Assembly (NCBI GenBank): GCA_900473795.1
Contig: UCMT01000055.1
Location: forward strand, 92,873-156,872
DNA: 64,000 bases
Source: Hyphomicrobiales bacterium
GTDB lineage: Bacteria; Pseudomonadota; Alphaproteobacteria; Rhizobiales; Rhizobiaceae
Direction: 5' to 3'
A model generated the notes under the pieces. The model was not told where the DNA came from, did not search any database, and saw only the letters and a list, made by a program, of their open reading frames with translations. Both the position numbers and the translations under genes were made by a program. This document shows positions 29,974 through 39,956 of the stretch, piece by piece; the stretch's first letter is position 1, and each line of letters starts with the position of its first letter.

Positions 29974-31623
29974 ATGACTCTGAACCGACATGAACAGAAA
30001 CTCGCCGAACTGAACCAGCCGAAGCCCTGGTCGGGTATCAACGCTTTCCGGTCCGATCCGCTCGTGGTCGACATCGCTGCGTCGATGCCGCGACCCTTGC
30101 GCGACGACTTCGAAGCGCTTGGCCGCTATGCGACATCGCCGGAGGCGCAGGACCTGGCGCGAATGGCCAATGAGGGTGCGCCGAAGCTGCGCACCCATGG
30201 GCCGCGCGGCGAACGTCTCGACGTCGTCGAATTTCATCCCGCCTGGCACGCGCTGATGCGCCGGTCGATGACATCGGGCCTGCACGCCTCGGCCTGGGAA
30301 AACATCGCGGACGAGCACGGACGCTCGCACAAGGCGCGCGCCATCCGCTTCTATCTGACGGCGCAGCTCGAATGCGGCCATCTCTGCCCGCTGACCATGA
30401 CCAGCGCCTCCGTGGCGGCGATCTCGGCGTCGCCGGCCGTCCAGAAGGAATGGGCGCCCAAAATCCTGTCGCGCAAATATGATTCGTCCAATCGCCCCTG
30501 GATGCAGAAGTCCTCGGTCACCATCGGCATGGGCATGACGGAGAAACAGGGCGGCACCGACGTGCGCGCCAACACCTCGACGGCCGAGCGGGTCGGTGAA
30601 GGCATTTATCGCTTGAACGGCCATAAATGGTTCATGTCGGCGCCGATGAGCGACGCCTTCGTGATGCTGGCGCAGACCCGCGACGGCCTGGGCTGCTTCC
30701 TCGTGCCGCGTCTGCTGGAGGATGGATCCGCGAACGGCCTGCGCTTCCAGCGGTTGAAGGACAAGCTCGGCAACCGGTCGAATGCCTCCTCGGAGGTGGA
30801 GTTTTCAGACACCTTTGGCTTCGTGCTCGGCACGCCCGATGCGGGCATCCGCACGATTCTCGACATGGTGACGCTGACGCGGCTCGACTGCGCCTTGGCG
30901 TCGGCCGGCATGATGCGAGCCTCGCTGGCTGAGGCCGTGCATCATGTGCGTGGCCGCAAAGTCTCCGGTAAGGCGCTGATCGCGCAGCCGATGATGACCC
31001 GGGTTCTGGCCGACATGGCGCTGGACGTCGCAGCGGCAAGTGCCTTGTCCTTCCGTCTCGCGGAAGCCTTCGACAAGGCCCGCGACAGCGCCGAGGACGC
31101 GGCCTATGCCCGGATCATGACGCCGGTTGCGAAATACTGGTGCTGCAAGATCGCGCCGGCGCTGATCTACGAGGCAATGGAATGCCTCGGCGGCAGCGGC
31201 TATGTCGAGGAACGCCCGATCGCCCGGCATTATCGCGAAGCGCCGGTCAATGCGATCTGGGAAGGCTCGGGCAATGTGATGGCGCTCGACGTGCTCAGGG
31301 TGCTGACACGCGGCAAGGATCTGTTCGAACTGCTGTTCCAGGTGATCAGCCGCGATCTCGGCCCGGCTGCGAAGAAGACGGTCGACGTGCTCAGAGCGGC
31401 GATGTCGCTCTGCGAGCGCGACGAGGGGGCAGCGCGCATGCTGGTCGAACAGTTGGCGCTCGCTGCCGCCGCCGCCGAACTCTATCGGCTTGGGGCAGGG
31501 CGCATTGCCGATGCCTTCCTCGAATCCAGGCTCGCTGCCGGCTGGCGGTCGACGTACGGGATGCTCGATTCGCGCTTCGATTCCGCCTATGTCGTCGATC
31601 TGCTTTATCCAGCGGCGACATAG
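29974..31623 (+). CDS. aidB: AidB-like acyl-CoA dehydrogenase
   Basis: 549 residues, the AidB length, longer than ordinary acyl-CoA dehydrogenases because of an N-terminal domain (about 1-180) and a C-terminal extension. FAD/substrate motifs include SVTIGMGMTEKQGGTDVRAN (about 180-199), GHKWFMSAPMSDAF and ECLGGSGYVEERP (about 403-415). E. coli AidB is part of the adaptive response to DNA alkylation and binds DNA; here no ada or alk genes are nearby, so a fatty-acid role stays possible. Its last 19 bases overlap the convergent AEC gene. Confidence 0.85.
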   Translation: MTLNRHEQKLAELNQPKPWSGINAFRSDPLVVDIAASMPRPLRDDFEALGRYATSPEAQDLARMANEGAPKLRTHGPRGERLDVVEFHPAWHALMRRSMTSGLHASAWENIADEHGRSHKARAIRFYLTAQLECGHLCPLTMTSASVAAISASPAVQKEWAPKILSRKYDSSNRPWMQKSSVTIGMGMTEKQGGTDVRANTSTAERVGEGIYRLNGHKWFMSAPMSDAFVMLAQTRDGLGCFLVPRLLEDGSANGLRFQRLKDKLGNRSNASSEVEFSDTFGFVLGTPDAGIRTILDMVTLTRLDCALASAGMMRASLAEAVHHVRGRKVSGKALIAQPMMTRVLADMALDVAAASALSFRLAEAFDKARDSAEDAAYARIMTPVAKYWCCKIAPALIYEAMECLGGSGYVEERPIARHYREAPVNAIWEGSGNVMALDVLRVLTRGKDLFELLFQVISRDLGPAAKKTVDVLRAAMSLCERDEGAARMLVEQLALAAAAAELYRLGAGRIADAFLESRLAAGWRSTYGMLDSRFDSAYVVDLLYPAAT

Positions 31624-32540
31624 CCGGTCACGGTCAGCACCAGCGGGATTGTGAAGAACGAGACGACCGTCTGCACGGTGGCGACTGCCGCATAGAGCGG
31701 CGCATCGCCGCCCATCTGCTTGGCAAGCAGATAGCCGTTCATCGCCGTCGGCACACTGGCACCGAGCGCGATCACCAGCAGGCTGTCGCCGCGAATGCCG
31801 AGAGCATAGGCCGTGCCGACCATGAAGACCGGCATGACGATCAACTTCAGGAAAACGGCGAGAAGGGCGACAAGGCTCGGCCGCAGCGCGTCCGAAACCT
31901 TCAGGCCCGCACCGACCATGACGAGGCCGAGGCTGAGCGAGGCGCTGGCCAGCATCTCGATGGCGTTCAGCACCGGTCCGTAGACCGAAATCCCCGACGC
32001 GTTCAGCACGATGCCGAGCGCCGAGGCGACGATCAGCGGATTGGTGGCGATCTTGAAGGCGAAGAATCTCAGCCCCTTCGGCCCGCCGTTGAAGCCGATG
32101 AGAACACCGACATTGTAGAGATTGATCGGGATGATCACCAGGGTCATCACCAGCGCGGTCAGGCTGAGGCCGAGCGGCCCGTACAGCTTCTGCGCGATGG
32201 CGAGTGCCATGAAGCCGTTCCAGCGCGTCGCCGTCTGGAAGATGGAGGTGAAGGCGGCGGCTGAAACGTGGCGGGCGCGCAGCGCAGGCCAGAGCAGGAG
32301 CAGGGCAGCCGACATCAGCGTGACGCTGCCGATCGTCGCCAGCGCCGTTGCATCCGTCTTCATGCCGGCGAAATCGGCCGTTGCCAGCGTCGAAAACAGA
32401 AGGGCAGGGAAGAGGACGTAGTAGCCGAGTTGCTCCAGCCCCTCCCAGAGCGTCAGGTCGATCAGCGGCGAGCGTTTCAGCCAGACGCCCAGCGACACGA
32501 GCAGGAAGATCGGCAGGATGCTTTCGAAGATGATCGTCAT
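31605..32540 (-). CDS. AEC family transporter (auxin efflux carrier type)
   Basis: 311 residues with about ten spans in two inverted halves, starting MTIIFESILPIFLLVSLGVW. The central broken-helix region (ASALGIVLNASGISVYG) and C-terminal LGASVPTAMNGYLLAKQMG match AEC carriers, which in bacteria move organic acids such as malate or malonate. The substrate cannot be told from sequence. Start ATG 32540, behind AAAGGAGGG-like sequence out of phase by a few bases upstream on the minus strand (CCTAAAG region); confidence in the start is moderate. Confidence 0.87.
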   Translation of the reverse strand: MTIIFESILPIFLLVSLGVWLKRSPLIDLTLWEGLEQLGYYVLFPALLFSTLATADFAGMKTDATALATIGSVTLMSAALLLLWPALRARHVSAAAFTSIFQTATRWNGFMALAIAQKLYGPLGLSLTALVMTLVIIPINLYNVGVLIGFNGGPKGLRFFAFKIATNPLIVASALGIVLNASGISVYGPVLNAIEMLASASLSLGLVMVGAGLKVSDALRPSLVALLAVFLKLIVMPVFMVGTAYALGIRGDSLLVIALGASVPTAMNGYLLAKQMGGDAPLYAAVATVQTVVSFFTIPLVLTVTGYVAAG

Positions 32541-32709
32541 TGGGGGCCTAAAGGAGGGAGAAATTCATCGATAGACCCTTGTCCACAGGACGGCAACCGC
32601 GTCGCGCGGAAATTAACCTTAACGGATGGTTTACGTTGCGTGGCCGGGGTTAAGGGGCAAGAGTGGTTTGCGAAGACAAATGTAACGATTTCCGGAATGG
32701 AGCGGTTCG

Positions 32710-32865
32710 GTGAGAACTGGCTTGACGATCATCATGATGATGTTTTTTGCGAGCCTCGCGCTCGATCTGACGATACCCGCCGTCATTCTGGTCGGCGCCA
32801 TGGCGCTCGACTGGGCATCGTTGCAGCTCAAGCGCGGCATGATGGTCGAGGGGAGAGCGGCATGA
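32710..32865 (+). CDS. Small membrane protein, 51 residues
   Basis: GTG 32710 follows GGAG (32698-32701) at suitable spacing. The product has one or two hydrophobic stretches (LTIIMMMFFASLALDLTIP and AVILVGAMALDWASLQL) and a basic end. The stop overlaps the next start in the ATGA arrangement at 32862-32865, which is strong support for translation. Function unknown; likely works with, or controls, the DUF6105 protein. Confidence 0.6.
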   Translation: MRTGLTIIMMMFFASLALDLTIPAVILVGAMALDWASLQLKRGMMVEGRAA

Positions 32866-33206
32866 AGTGGTTCCTGATCCTCTGGGCCTGCCCCGTCATC
32901 CTGCTCACCGGCTGGTACGGCCTTTCCTATTACGACATGAGCTTCGGCATCTTCATGCTGACCCGGCAGGCGCATGATCTGGTGTTCGCCGTCTATGGCC
33001 ACGTGCTCGGCCTTCCGCCGGAAACTATCCCGCCGCTTGTCGCCCGCGCCATCGCGTTCGACAGCCTGATCGTCTTTGCCATCATCGCTTATCGCAAGCG
33101 CCGCGAGATTCGCGCCTGGCACGACCGGCGTTTTCCGGCAGTTCAGTCTGCCGAATCCGGGGCCGCGTCCTTCGCCAACGACGTCAATCTGTCGAGCACG
33201 CCCTGA
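32862..33206 (+). CDS. DUF6105 family membrane protein
   Basis: 114 residues starting [20 protein letters not shown]. Two spans, about 3-22 and 65-84 ([19 protein letters not shown]), with the invariant-looking [21 protein letters not shown] between, as in DUF6105 of Rhizobiales. Function unknown. It is coupled by ATGA overlap to the 51-residue protein upstream, and its last 64 bases overlap ruvX on the other strand. Confidence 0.75.
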   Translation: MKWFLILWACPVILLTGWYGLSYYDMSFGIFMLTRQAHDLVFAVYGHVLGLPPETIPPLVARAIAFDSLIVFAIIAYRKRREIRAWHDRRFPAVQSAESGAASFANDVNLSSTP

Positions 33207-33637
33207 AGGATGAAGGAGGCCGCGGCCGAATCGATCCGGTCGGCGCGCTTCTTTCGGGATACGTCCATCTCGATCAACACCCGTTCCGCCGCCACCGTCG
33301 AAAGCCGCTCGTCCCAATAGACAAAGGGAATGTCGGTCTTCTGCGCCATGTTGCGCACGAAGGCCCTGGTTGCCTGGGCGCGCGGGCCTTCGGTACCGTC
33401 CATGTTGATCGGCAGGCCGATGACGAAGGCGGCGATCTTTTCCTTGGCCGCCATGGCAAGCAGCGCTTCGGCGTCGATGCCGAACTTCACCCGCTTGATC
33501 ACCTCTCGCGGCGTTGCAAAGCGACGGCCGAGATCGGAGACGGAAATGCCGATGGTCTTGGTGCCGAGGTCGAGGCCGCCGATCGCCTGGCCGGGCAGGA
33601 GGGTGGATGCGAGTTCGTCTATGGTGAGAACAGCCAT
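33143..33637 (-). CDS. ruvX: Putative pre-16S rRNA nuclease / Holliday junction resolvase YqgF
   Basis: 164 residues with the RNase H-like YqgF fold: [18 protein letters not shown] (first catalytic Asp, about residue 23), [32 protein letters not shown] (Glu) and a final [16 protein letters not shown] (Asp). The family is linked to 5' maturation of 16S rRNA in E. coli and was earlier called a Holliday resolvase. Convergent with, and overlapping, the DUF6105 gene. Confidence 0.93.
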   Translation of the reverse strand: MAVLTIDELASTLLPGQAIGGLDLGTKTIGISVSDLGRRFATPREVIKRVKFGIDAEALLAMAAKEKIAAFVIGLPINMDGTEGPRAQATRAFVRNMAQKTDIPFVYWDERLSTVAAERVLIEMDVSRKKRADRIDSAAASFILQGVLDRLTSLAKDAAPDSAD

Positions 33638-33718
33638 GTGATTTGCCGATTCGGTCTTTAAGGATTAGTCGGCTGATCCATATCCGCATCCAGCCGACAA
33701 ATCACCAAGGAGTATTTC

Positions 33719-34423
33719 ATGAAGATCAAATGGCTCGGGCATTCCGCCTTTCATCTGGAGACCGCCAAGGCAAAAATCCTGATCGATCCGTTCTTCACCG
33801 GCAATCCGTCCTTTGACGAATCGACGCGCAAGGATGCAGCGACTGGACTGACCCACATCCTCCTGACCCACGGCCATGGTGACCATGTCGGCGATACGAT
33901 CGCGCTCGCCAAGGAAACCGGTGCGACCGTCGTCGCCAACGCCGATCTTGCGGCCTGGCTCGGTTCGCGCGGCGTCAAGGCGCTTGAAATGGCCAATACC
34001 GGCGGCACCATCCACGTCGATGGCTTCTCGACCACTTTCGTCAACGCGCTGCATTCGTCGGCGCAGATCACTGAGGACGGCGTGTCGCATTCGCTCGGCA
34101 ATGCCAATGGGTTGGTGCTGCATTTCGAAGACGAGCCGACGCTCTACCACATGGGCGACACCGACATCTTTTCAGACATGGCGCTCATCAACGAGCTGCA
34201 TCAGCCGGAAATCGGCCTGGTGCCGATCGGCGATCGCTTCACCATGGGCGGAGCCGTTGCCGGGCTCGCCTGCCAGCGCTTCTTCACGTTCGGCACGGTC
34301 ATCCCCTGCCACTACGGTTCGTTCGGCATCATCGACCAGACGGCCGACACGTTCGTTGCGGCCATGGATGGCGGCAAGACGAAGGTCGATGTCCCGGCCG
34401 TTGGCGGGATCGTCTCGCTCTAG
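33719..34423 (+). CDS. UPF0173 metal-dependent hydrolase
   Basis: 234 residues of the metallo-beta-lactamase fold: [13 protein letters not shown] at the start, metal motif [12 protein letters not shown] (about 49-60), GMGDT-like [11 protein letters not shown] and a late PCHYGSF. These are the landmarks of the UPF0173 (YtkL) family; substrate unknown. Start ATG 33719 is behind CAAGGAG. Divergent from ruvX. Confidence 0.92.
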   Translation: MKIKWLGHSAFHLETAKAKILIDPFFTGNPSFDESTRKDAATGLTHILLTHGHGDHVGDTIALAKETGATVVANADLAAWLGSRGVKALEMANTGGTIHVDGFSTTFVNALHSSAQITEDGVSHSLGNANGLVLHFEDEPTLYHMGDTDIFSDMALINELHQPEIGLVPIGDRFTMGGAVAGLACQRFFTFGTVIPCHYGSFGIIDQTADTFVAAMDGGKTKVDVPAVGGIVSL

Positions 34424-34456
34424 CCTCTTCTACCCCGCGGAAATGCTCGACGAGGT

Positions 34457-34484
34457 ACGCAACGGGGCGATTCCCCCGTTGCGT
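34457..34484. terminator. Perfect 11-pair hairpin between UPF0173 gene and gatC
   Basis: ACGCAACGGGG (34457-34467), loop CGATTC with one extra base, CCCCGTTGCGT (34474-34484). There is no T-run after it, so it may be a Rho-assisted terminator, an RNA-stabilising stem, or a leader element for gatC, which starts 55 bases downstream. Confidence 0.5.
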
Positions 34485-34538
34485 GGCCGGTGCTTGGTCA
34501 TTATAGCGGGTAGGAAATTTCGTACTCGGAGAATATCC

Positions 34539-34826
34539 ATGTCAGTTGATCTCGCCACCGTGAAGCGCGTCGCGCGCCTTGCCCGCATTGCCGTCAGCGA
34601 AGAGGATGCGCAGCGCATGACCGGCGAGCTCAACGGCATCCTCGGTTTTGTCGAGCAGCTCTCCGAGGTGAATGTCGATGGCGTCGAGCCGATGACCTCG
34701 GTGACGCCGATGGAGATGAAGAAGCGCGCGGACGTGGTGACCGACGGCAGCAAGGCCGACGATATCGTCGCCAATGCGCCGAACGAGGACCGGAATTTCT
34801 TCCTCGTCCCGAAAGTCGTCGAATAA
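34539..34826 (+). CDS. gatC: Asp/Glu-tRNA amidotransferase subunit C
   Basis: 95 residues from ATG 34539 behind CGGAGA. Small subunit that stabilises GatA-Gat[21 protein letters not shown] at the start and FLVPKVVE at the end match the family. gatA follows 44 bases later. The GatCAB enzyme converts Glu-tRNA-Gln (and Asp-tRNA-Asn) to the correctly amidated forms; gatB lies 2 kb downstream. Confidence 0.95.
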   Translation: MSVDLATVKRVARLARIAVSEEDAQRMTGELNGILGFVEQLSEVNVDGVEPMTSVTPMEMKKRADVVTDGSKADDIVANAPNEDRNFFLVPKVVE

Positions 34827-34870
34827 GCTTGTCGCCGCCGCCCGAACGCCCCCGATTTTGAAAGCCTGCC

Positions 34871-36352
34871 ATGACCGACCTGACCCGCCTGACCATCGCT
34901 GAAGCGCGCACCAAACTCGCCGCCAAGGACATCACCGCCGTCGAACTGACGGAAGCGTATCTCGGCGCGATCGAGGCGGCGAATGGCGCACTGAACGCCT
35001 ATGTGACGGTCACGCCGGACAAGGCCCGCGACATGGCGAAGGCCTCCGATGCCCGTATCGCCGCCGGCACGGCCGGTGCGCTGGAGGGTATTCCGCTTGG
35101 CATCAAGGACCTGTTCGGCACCGAAGGCGTGCACACGCAAGCCTGCAGCCACATCCTCGACGGCTTCAAGCCACGCTACGAATCCACCGTCACCCAGAAC
35201 CTGTGGAACGACGGCGCCGTCATGCTCGGCAAGCTCAACATGGATGAGTTCGCCATGGGCTCGTCGAATGAGAGTTCCTATTACGGGCCGGTGAAGAACC
35301 CGTGGCGCGCCAAGGGCTCGAACCTCGATCTGGTTCCGGGCGGCTCGTCCGGCGGCTCGGCTGCAGCCGTGGCCGCCTTCCTCTGCGCCGGCGCGACGGC
35401 GACCGATACCGGCGGTTCGATCCGCCAGCCGGCCGCCTTCACCGGTACCGTCGGCATCAAGCCGACCTATGGCCGCTGCTCGCGCTGGGGCATCGTCGCT
35501 TTCGCCTCGTCGCTCGATCAGGCCGGCCCGATCGCCCGTGACGTGCGCGATGCGGCGATCCTGCTCAAGTCCATGGCGAGCGTCGATGCGAAGGACACCA
35601 CGTCCGTCGATCTGCCGGTGCCGGATTACGAAGCCTCGCTCGGCCAGTCGCTGAAGGGCATGAAGATCGGTATCCCGAAGGAATACCGCGTCGATGGCAT
35701 GCCGGAGGAGATCGAGACGCTCTGGCAGCAGGGTATCGCCTGGCTGAAGGACGCCGGTGCCGAGATCGTCGATATCAGCCTGCCGCACACCAAATACGCG
35801 CTGCCGGCCTATTACATCGTCGCTCCGGCCGAGGCCTCGTCCAACCTTGCCCGTTATGACGGCGTTCGCTACGGCCTGCGCGTCGACGGCAAGGATATCG
35901 CCGACATGTACGAGAAGACCCGCGCCGCCGGTTTTGGCCAGGAGGTCAAGCGCCGCATCATGATCGGCACCTATGTGCTTTCGGCCGGCTACTACGACGC
36001 CTACTATCTGCAGGCCCAGAAGGTCCGCACACTGATCAAGCGCGATTTCGAACTCGCCTTCCACGCGGGCGTCGATGCGATCCTGACGCCTGCGACACCA
36101 TCCTCCGCCTTCGGCATCGCCGACGAGGATCTGGCCTCCGATCCGGTGAAGATGTACCTGAACGACATCTTCACGGTGACGGTGAACATGGCCGGTCTTC
36201 CGGGCATCGCCGTTCCCGCCGGTCTCGACCACAAGGGCCTGCCGCTTGGCCTGCAGCTGATCGGCAAGCCGTTCGAGGAAGAGACCCTGTTCAAGACGGC
36301 GCATGTCATCGAGCAGGCGGCCGGAAAATTCTCGCCCACCAAGTGGTGGTGA
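34871..36352 (+). CDS. gatA: Asp/Glu-tRNA amidotransferase subunit A
   Basis: Amidase subunit that releases ammonia from glutamine. 493 residues of the amidase-signature family with the Ser-cisSer-Lys triad: Lys79 in PLGIKDLFG, and the [11 protein letters not shown] segment near 157-167 with [12 protein letters not shown] just after. C terminus [18 protein letters not shown] is typical. The stop codon overlaps the start of a GNAT gene by ten bases. Confidence 0.97.
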   Translation: MTDLTRLTIAEARTKLAAKDITAVELTEAYLGAIEAANGALNAYVTVTPDKARDMAKASDARIAAGTAGALEGIPLGIKDLFGTEGVHTQACSHILDGFKPRYESTVTQNLWNDGAVMLGKLNMDEFAMGSSNESSYYGPVKNPWRAKGSNLDLVPGGSSGGSAAAVAAFLCAGATATDTGGSIRQPAAFTGTVGIKPTYGRCSRWGIVAFASSLDQAGPIARDVRDAAILLKSMASVDAKDTTSVDLPVPDYEASLGQSLKGMKIGIPKEYRVDGMPEEIETLWQQGIAWLKDAGAEIVDISLPHTKYALPAYYIVAPAEASSNLARYDGVRYGLRVDGKDIADMYEKTRAAGFGQEVKRRIMIGTYVLSAGYYDAYYLQAQKVRTLIKRDFELAFHAGVDAILTPATPSSAFGIADEDLASDPVKMYLNDIFTVTVNMAGLPGIAVPAGLDHKGLPLGLQLIGKPFEEETLFKTAHVIEQAAGKFSPTKWW

Positions 36353-36864
36353 AATCTGGTTTCCGTCTTCGTGACATGGCTGTCTTAGATGCCGAGGCGG
36401 TTGCGCGGATAGGATTTGAGGCTTGGAAGTCGAACCGCGTTCACCAGAGCTGGTATGCTGAGGATATCGAAACGCGTGTTGAAGAAGGCTTCTTGACCTT
36501 TGCCAGAAGGCCGGATGCGGAAGTTGTCGTGGCCTTCGCGGCAAGTGAAGTTGTCGGTTGGGGAGCCCGCGACAGTCGCGAGCATCCCGGCGACCGGGCA
36601 CGCGGCTGGGACTATATCTCGGATATCTGGGTTGCACCGCACTGGCAGGGCAAGGGCGTCGGCTCGGCGCTGATTGGCGAATTTCTCGTCAGGATGCGCT
36701 TTGAAAATTTGGGCGTCGCGAGCATCGAAGCCGATGCGTCCAACGAGGCGGCTCTTTCTCTTTACAAAAGACTGGGTTTTGCGGAGATCTGGCGAGGCAC
36801 GGATTTTTCTCCGTCGCTGGGATTGGATCAGGCCAAGGTACGTCTGGAAAAAGCGTTGCTGTGA
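36343..36864 (+). CDS. GNAT-family N-acetyltransferase
   Basis: 173 residues. Fold landmarks: [42 protein letters not shown] (acetyl-CoA loop, about 97-116) and [16 protein letters not shown]. One of three GTG codons at 36343-36351 is the probable start, overlapping the gatA stop; ATG 36376 is the alternative. Substrate unknown. Likely translated after gatA and followed by a second GNAT gene 31 bases on. Confidence 0.82.
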   Translation: MVVKSGFRLRDMAVLDAEAVARIGFEAWKSNRVHQSWYAEDIETRVEEGFLTFARRPDAEVVVAFAASEVVGWGARDSREHPGDRARGWDYISDIWVAPHWQGKGVGSALIGEFLVRMRFENLGVASIEADASNEAALSLYKRLGFAEIWRGTDFSPSLGLDQAKVRLEKALL

Positions 36865-36895
36865 TGCTCTACTTGCGGCGGAAAGGACACGTCGC

Positions 36896-37405
36896 ATGAT
36901 GATCGTCCGCCTTGCGCGCGAAGATGAAGTTCCAGCGCTTGCGGCCATCGGGCTCGAAGCTTGGGAGAAGGCCGTCTCGGGCGTTGCCGATGCAGCGGCG
37001 ATGCGGCATGTGGCGGAACTGGCGTTTCTCTCCTTTCTGCGATCGAAGTGGTTTTCGGTCAGCGTCATCGAGTTCGACGGCGAAGCCGCCGGCTGGGCAG
37101 CGCGTGAAGACAATGACGGCCATATCTCCGATCTCTGGATAAGGCCCGCGGTGCAACGGAACGGCCTTGGCTCCCTCCTGCTTGCCGAACTGGAGCGCCG
37201 TATTCTCGCCGACGGGTTCGAGGCGGCCGTCATCAAGACGCATTCGCAAAATGCCCCGGCAATCGGCTTCTTCCGCAAGCACGGATATTCGATCAGCTGG
37301 CTTTCGACCGCCTATGCGCCAAAACTCGACAGGGACGTCGAGTCGGTCGGGATGAGCAAGTCGCTGGAAGAGCCTGCTGCTCAATCGGGCCAGCAGTGGT
37401 TTTGA
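36896..37405 (+). CDS. GNAT-family N-acetyltransferase (second of a pair)
   Basis: 169 residues from ATG 36896 behind AAAGGACA. IVRLAREDEVPALAAIGLEAW opens the fold, WIRPAVQRNGLGSLLLAELE (about 81-100) is the cofactor loop and NAPAIGFFRKHGYSIS the C-terminal half. It resembles its upstream neighbour in layout, suggesting an old duplication. It converges on the YjhX-type gene. In E. coli the antitoxin proposed for YjhX, YjhQ, is a GNAT protein; a parallel here is speculative. Confidence 0.82.
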   Translation: MMIVRLAREDEVPALAAIGLEAWEKAVSGVADAAAMRHVAELAFLSFLRSKWFSVSVIEFDGEAAGWAAREDNDGHISDLWIRPAVQRNGLGSLLLAELERRILADGFEAAVIKTHSQNAPAIGFFRKHGYSISWLSTAYAPKLDRDVESVGMSKSLEEPAAQSGQQWF

Positions 37406-37437
37406 GCTGAACGGCAGTCGTCACCGTGTTTTGAGAT

Positions 37438-37470
37438 CCGGCGAGAGCGGCAATCCCCTCTCGCCGGTAT
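37438..37470. terminator. Bidirectional hairpin between convergent genes
   Basis: CCGGCGAGAG (37438-37447) pairs perfectly with CTCTCGCCGG (37458-37467), ten-base loop, then TATTTCTG. It lies between the GNAT gene (+) and the yjhX-type gene (-) and can stop both. Confidence 0.65.
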
Positions 37471-37475
37471 TTCTG

Positions 37476-37733
37476 TCAGCGGTTGTTCAACTGCGCGCGC
37501 ACGAGCACGAGGCCGCGTTGGGTGATCCGGTAGGGCTTGCCGACGGATGAGGAGATTGCCTTCTTTCGCTTTAGCTTGCGAAACATCTCCAGGTCGAAGC
37601 TCAGGTAGAGCCAACCGTCGCGGGTAAAGCATCGGGCTTCGTCGATCGACTTGCCGTCCGAGCGGATGACTTCGATGCGGCCGCCTTGGGCCATGAGGTG
37701 AAGAATACGCTGTTCGTCGCGTGAAATGTCCAT
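37476..37733 (-). CDS. yjhX: YjhX / UPF0386 family protein (toxin-like)
   Basis: 85 residues from ATG 37733 (MDISRDEQRILHLMAQGGRI), a longer in-frame reading being without similarity. EQRILHLMAQGGRIEV, LKRKKAISSS, GKPYRITQRGLVLVRAQLNNR follow UPF0386 end to end. E. coli YjhX is reported as a toxin of a type II pair with YjhQ, acting on topoisomerase I; whether this homologue is toxic is unknown, and many rhizobia carry several. No gene sits in the same operon. Confidence 0.8.
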   Translation of the reverse strand: MDISRDEQRILHLMAQGGRIEVIRSDGKSIDEARCFTRDGWLYLSFDLEMFRKLKRKKAISSSVGKPYRITQRGLVLVRAQLNNR

Positions 37734-37985
37734 TGATGGTGAGATCCGAAAGGCGTTCGGTTGAACGCATGAAAACGGGTCTGGCGTTCTGTCGAACGTC
37801 AGGGCTTCGTTTTCCGGCCCGTGCGCGCAAAGAAATTTGCGGGCAGGGCCCTCAGGCAATCTCAGACAAGGAGAACATCAAAACTCCATAGGACGGACGG
37901 TCGCTTTTTACGCGAGGGACGACAACGTCGTCAAGAACGGACGGTTTGGGTGGGCAGGAGATTTCCCTCTTGCCGTGTCCAGTAG

Positions 37986-38303
37986 TCAGTGCGCGAAGGA
38001 GAGCGCGGCAAGTGCCATGGGTGCCCACAGGGGTGCGGAAAACCATGCGACGAGGGCAACGACGTGCATCGCGCAGATGAGCATCAGCTGCGTGCGAAAA
38101 GGCTCCTTGCGCGTCTTGTGACGCAAGAGCCGCTGGGCCAAGACGGCGCCCAGGCTGCCGCCGATCAGCGCGAGCCAGAGCAGCCGGCTTTCCGGCACGC
38201 GCCATTGCCCCTTGCGCGCGGCGTCCTTGTCCCACCAGAAGACGCAGAAGGTGAGGGCATTGATCAGCAGGATGAGGAGGACTGCGGTCAGGCTTTCTGT
38301 CAT
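37986..38303 (-). CDS. DUF1294 membrane protein
   Basis: 105 residues from ATG 38303. [24 protein letters not shown] and [30 protein letters not shown] are the DUF1294 landmarks; three predicted spans. Function unknown; related domains can be fused to cold-shock domains. Divergent from gatB, whose start is 148 bases away. The 252-base gap on its other side (37734-37985) holds nothing I can assign. Confidence 0.85.
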   Translation of the reverse strand: MTESLTAVLLILLINALTFCVFWWDKDAARKGQWRVPESRLLWLALIGGSLGAVLAQRLLRHKTRKEPFRTQLMLICAMHVVALVAWFSAPLWAPMALAALSFAH

Positions 38304-38450
38304 GGCGCCATTTTGGCAGGCATATCTGAACGGACCGCAAACGCTTCTGCGGGGCCGGAATACGTCACGCCGGATGTGACAAGCCTTGCACCCCCCAGCC
38401 AATTGTTCTACCCAGAGAAACACGATTTTAAGCTTACAGAAGAGCCTTCC

Positions 38451-39953
38451 ATGACCCTTGTCGATGTCCGCATTTCCGATCCGAAACGCTATATTCCGGG
38501 CGCCACCGGCGACTGGGAAATCATCGTCGGCATGGAAGTCCATGCCCAGGTGACCAGCAATTCGAAGCTGTTCTCGGGTGCGTCCACGACCTTCGGCAAT
38601 GCACCGAACTCCAACGTTTCGCTGGTTGATGCCGCCATGCCCGGCATGCTGCCGGTTATCAACGAGGAATGCGTCAAGCAGGCGGTGCGCACCGGGCTTG
38701 GCCTGAAGGCGCAGATCAACAAGCGCTCGATCTTCGACCGCAAGAACTATTTCTATCCGGACCTGCCGCAGGGCTATCAGATTTCCCAGTTCAAGGACCC
38801 GATCGTCGGCGAGGGCAAGATCATCATTTCTGTCGGCCCGGACCGCCAGGGCCAGTTCGAGGATGTCGAGGTCGGCATCGAGCGGCTGCATCTTGAGCAG
38901 GATGCCGGCAAGTCGATGCACGACCAGAACCCGACCATGTCCTATGTCGACCTGAACCGCTCCGGCGTGGCGCTGATGGAAATCGTTTCCAAGCCCGACA
39001 TGCGCTCCTCCGACGAGGCCAAGGCCTACATGACCAAGCTGCGCGCGATCGTGCGTTATCTCGGCACGTGCGACGGCAACATGGATGAGGGCTCGATGCG
39101 CGCCGACGTCAACGTCTCGGTGCGCCGTCCGGGTGAAGGGTTCGGCACGCGCTGCGAGATCAAGAACGTCAACTCGATCCGCTTCATCGGCCAGGCCATC
39201 GAATACGAAGCCCGCCGCCAGATCGCCATCCTCGAGGACGGCGGCACGATCGATCAGGAAACCCGCCTGTTCGATCCGAACAAGGGCGAGACGCGCTCGA
39301 TGCGCTCCAAGGAAGACGCGCATGACTACCGCTATTTCCCCGATCCGGACCTGCTGCCGCTGGAATTCGACGACGCCTTCATCGAGGATCTGAAGGCGCA
39401 TCTGCCGGAATTGCCGGATGACAAGAAGGAGCGCTTCGTCCGCGAACTCGGCCTGTCGGTCTATGACGCCTCCGTGCTCGTGTCTGAAAAGGCGATCGCC
39501 GATTATTTCGAAGCCGTTGCCGCCGGCCGTGACGGCAAGATCGCCGCAAACTGGGTGATCAACGACCTGCTGGGTGCCTTGAACAAAGCCGGCAAAGGCA
39601 TTGAAGACACTCCGGTTTCCCCCATCCAGCTTGGCGGTATTCTCGATCTCATCAAGTCGGAAGTCATCTCCGGCAAGATCGCCAAGGACCTGTTCGAAAT
39701 CGTCTGGAACGAGGGCGGCGATCCGGCCGAACTGGTCGAATCCCGCGGCATGAAGCAGGTGACCGACACCGGCGCCATCGAAAAGGCCGTGGACGAGATC
39801 ATCGCCGCCAACCCGGACCAGGTCGCCAAGGTTCAGGCCAAGCCGTCGCTTGCCGGCTGGTTCGTCGGCCAGGTGATGAAGGCAACCGGCGGCAAGGCCA
39901 ATCCGCAGGCGGTGCAGGCCCTGGTGAAGGCCAAGCTCGGGCTCGAGGACTAA
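38451..39953 (+). CDS. gatB: Asp/Glu-tRNA amidotransferase subunit B
   Basis: tRNA-binding and kinase-like subunit of GatCAB. 500 residues from ATG 38451. [22 protein letters not shown] near the start, [27 protein letters not shown] in the cradle domain, and a C-terminal YqeY-like tail ([15 protein letters not shown]). Separated from gatC-gatA by about 2 kb of accessory genes. A GNAT gene starts three bases after its stop. Confidence 0.97.
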   Translation: MTLVDVRISDPKRYIPGATGDWEIIVGMEVHAQVTSNSKLFSGASTTFGNAPNSNVSLVDAAMPGMLPVINEECVKQAVRTGLGLKAQINKRSIFDRKNYFYPDLPQGYQISQFKDPIVGEGKIIISVGPDRQGQFEDVEVGIERLHLEQDAGKSMHDQNPTMSYVDLNRSGVALMEIVSKPDMRSSDEAKAYMTKLRAIVRYLGTCDGNMDEGSMRADVNVSVRRPGEGFGTRCEIKNVNSIRFIGQAIEYEARRQIAILEDGGTIDQETRLFDPNKGETRSMRSKEDAHDYRYFPDPDLLPLEFDDAFIEDLKAHLPELPDDKKERFVRELGLSVYDASVLVSEKAIADYFEAVAAGRDGKIAANWVINDLLGALNKAGKGIEDTPVSPIQLGGILDLIKSEVISGKIAKDLFEIVWNEGGDPAELVESRGMKQVTDTGAIEKAVDEIIAANPDQVAKVQAKPSLAGWFVGQVMKATGGKANPQAVQALVKAKLGLED

Positions 39954-39956
39954 GCG

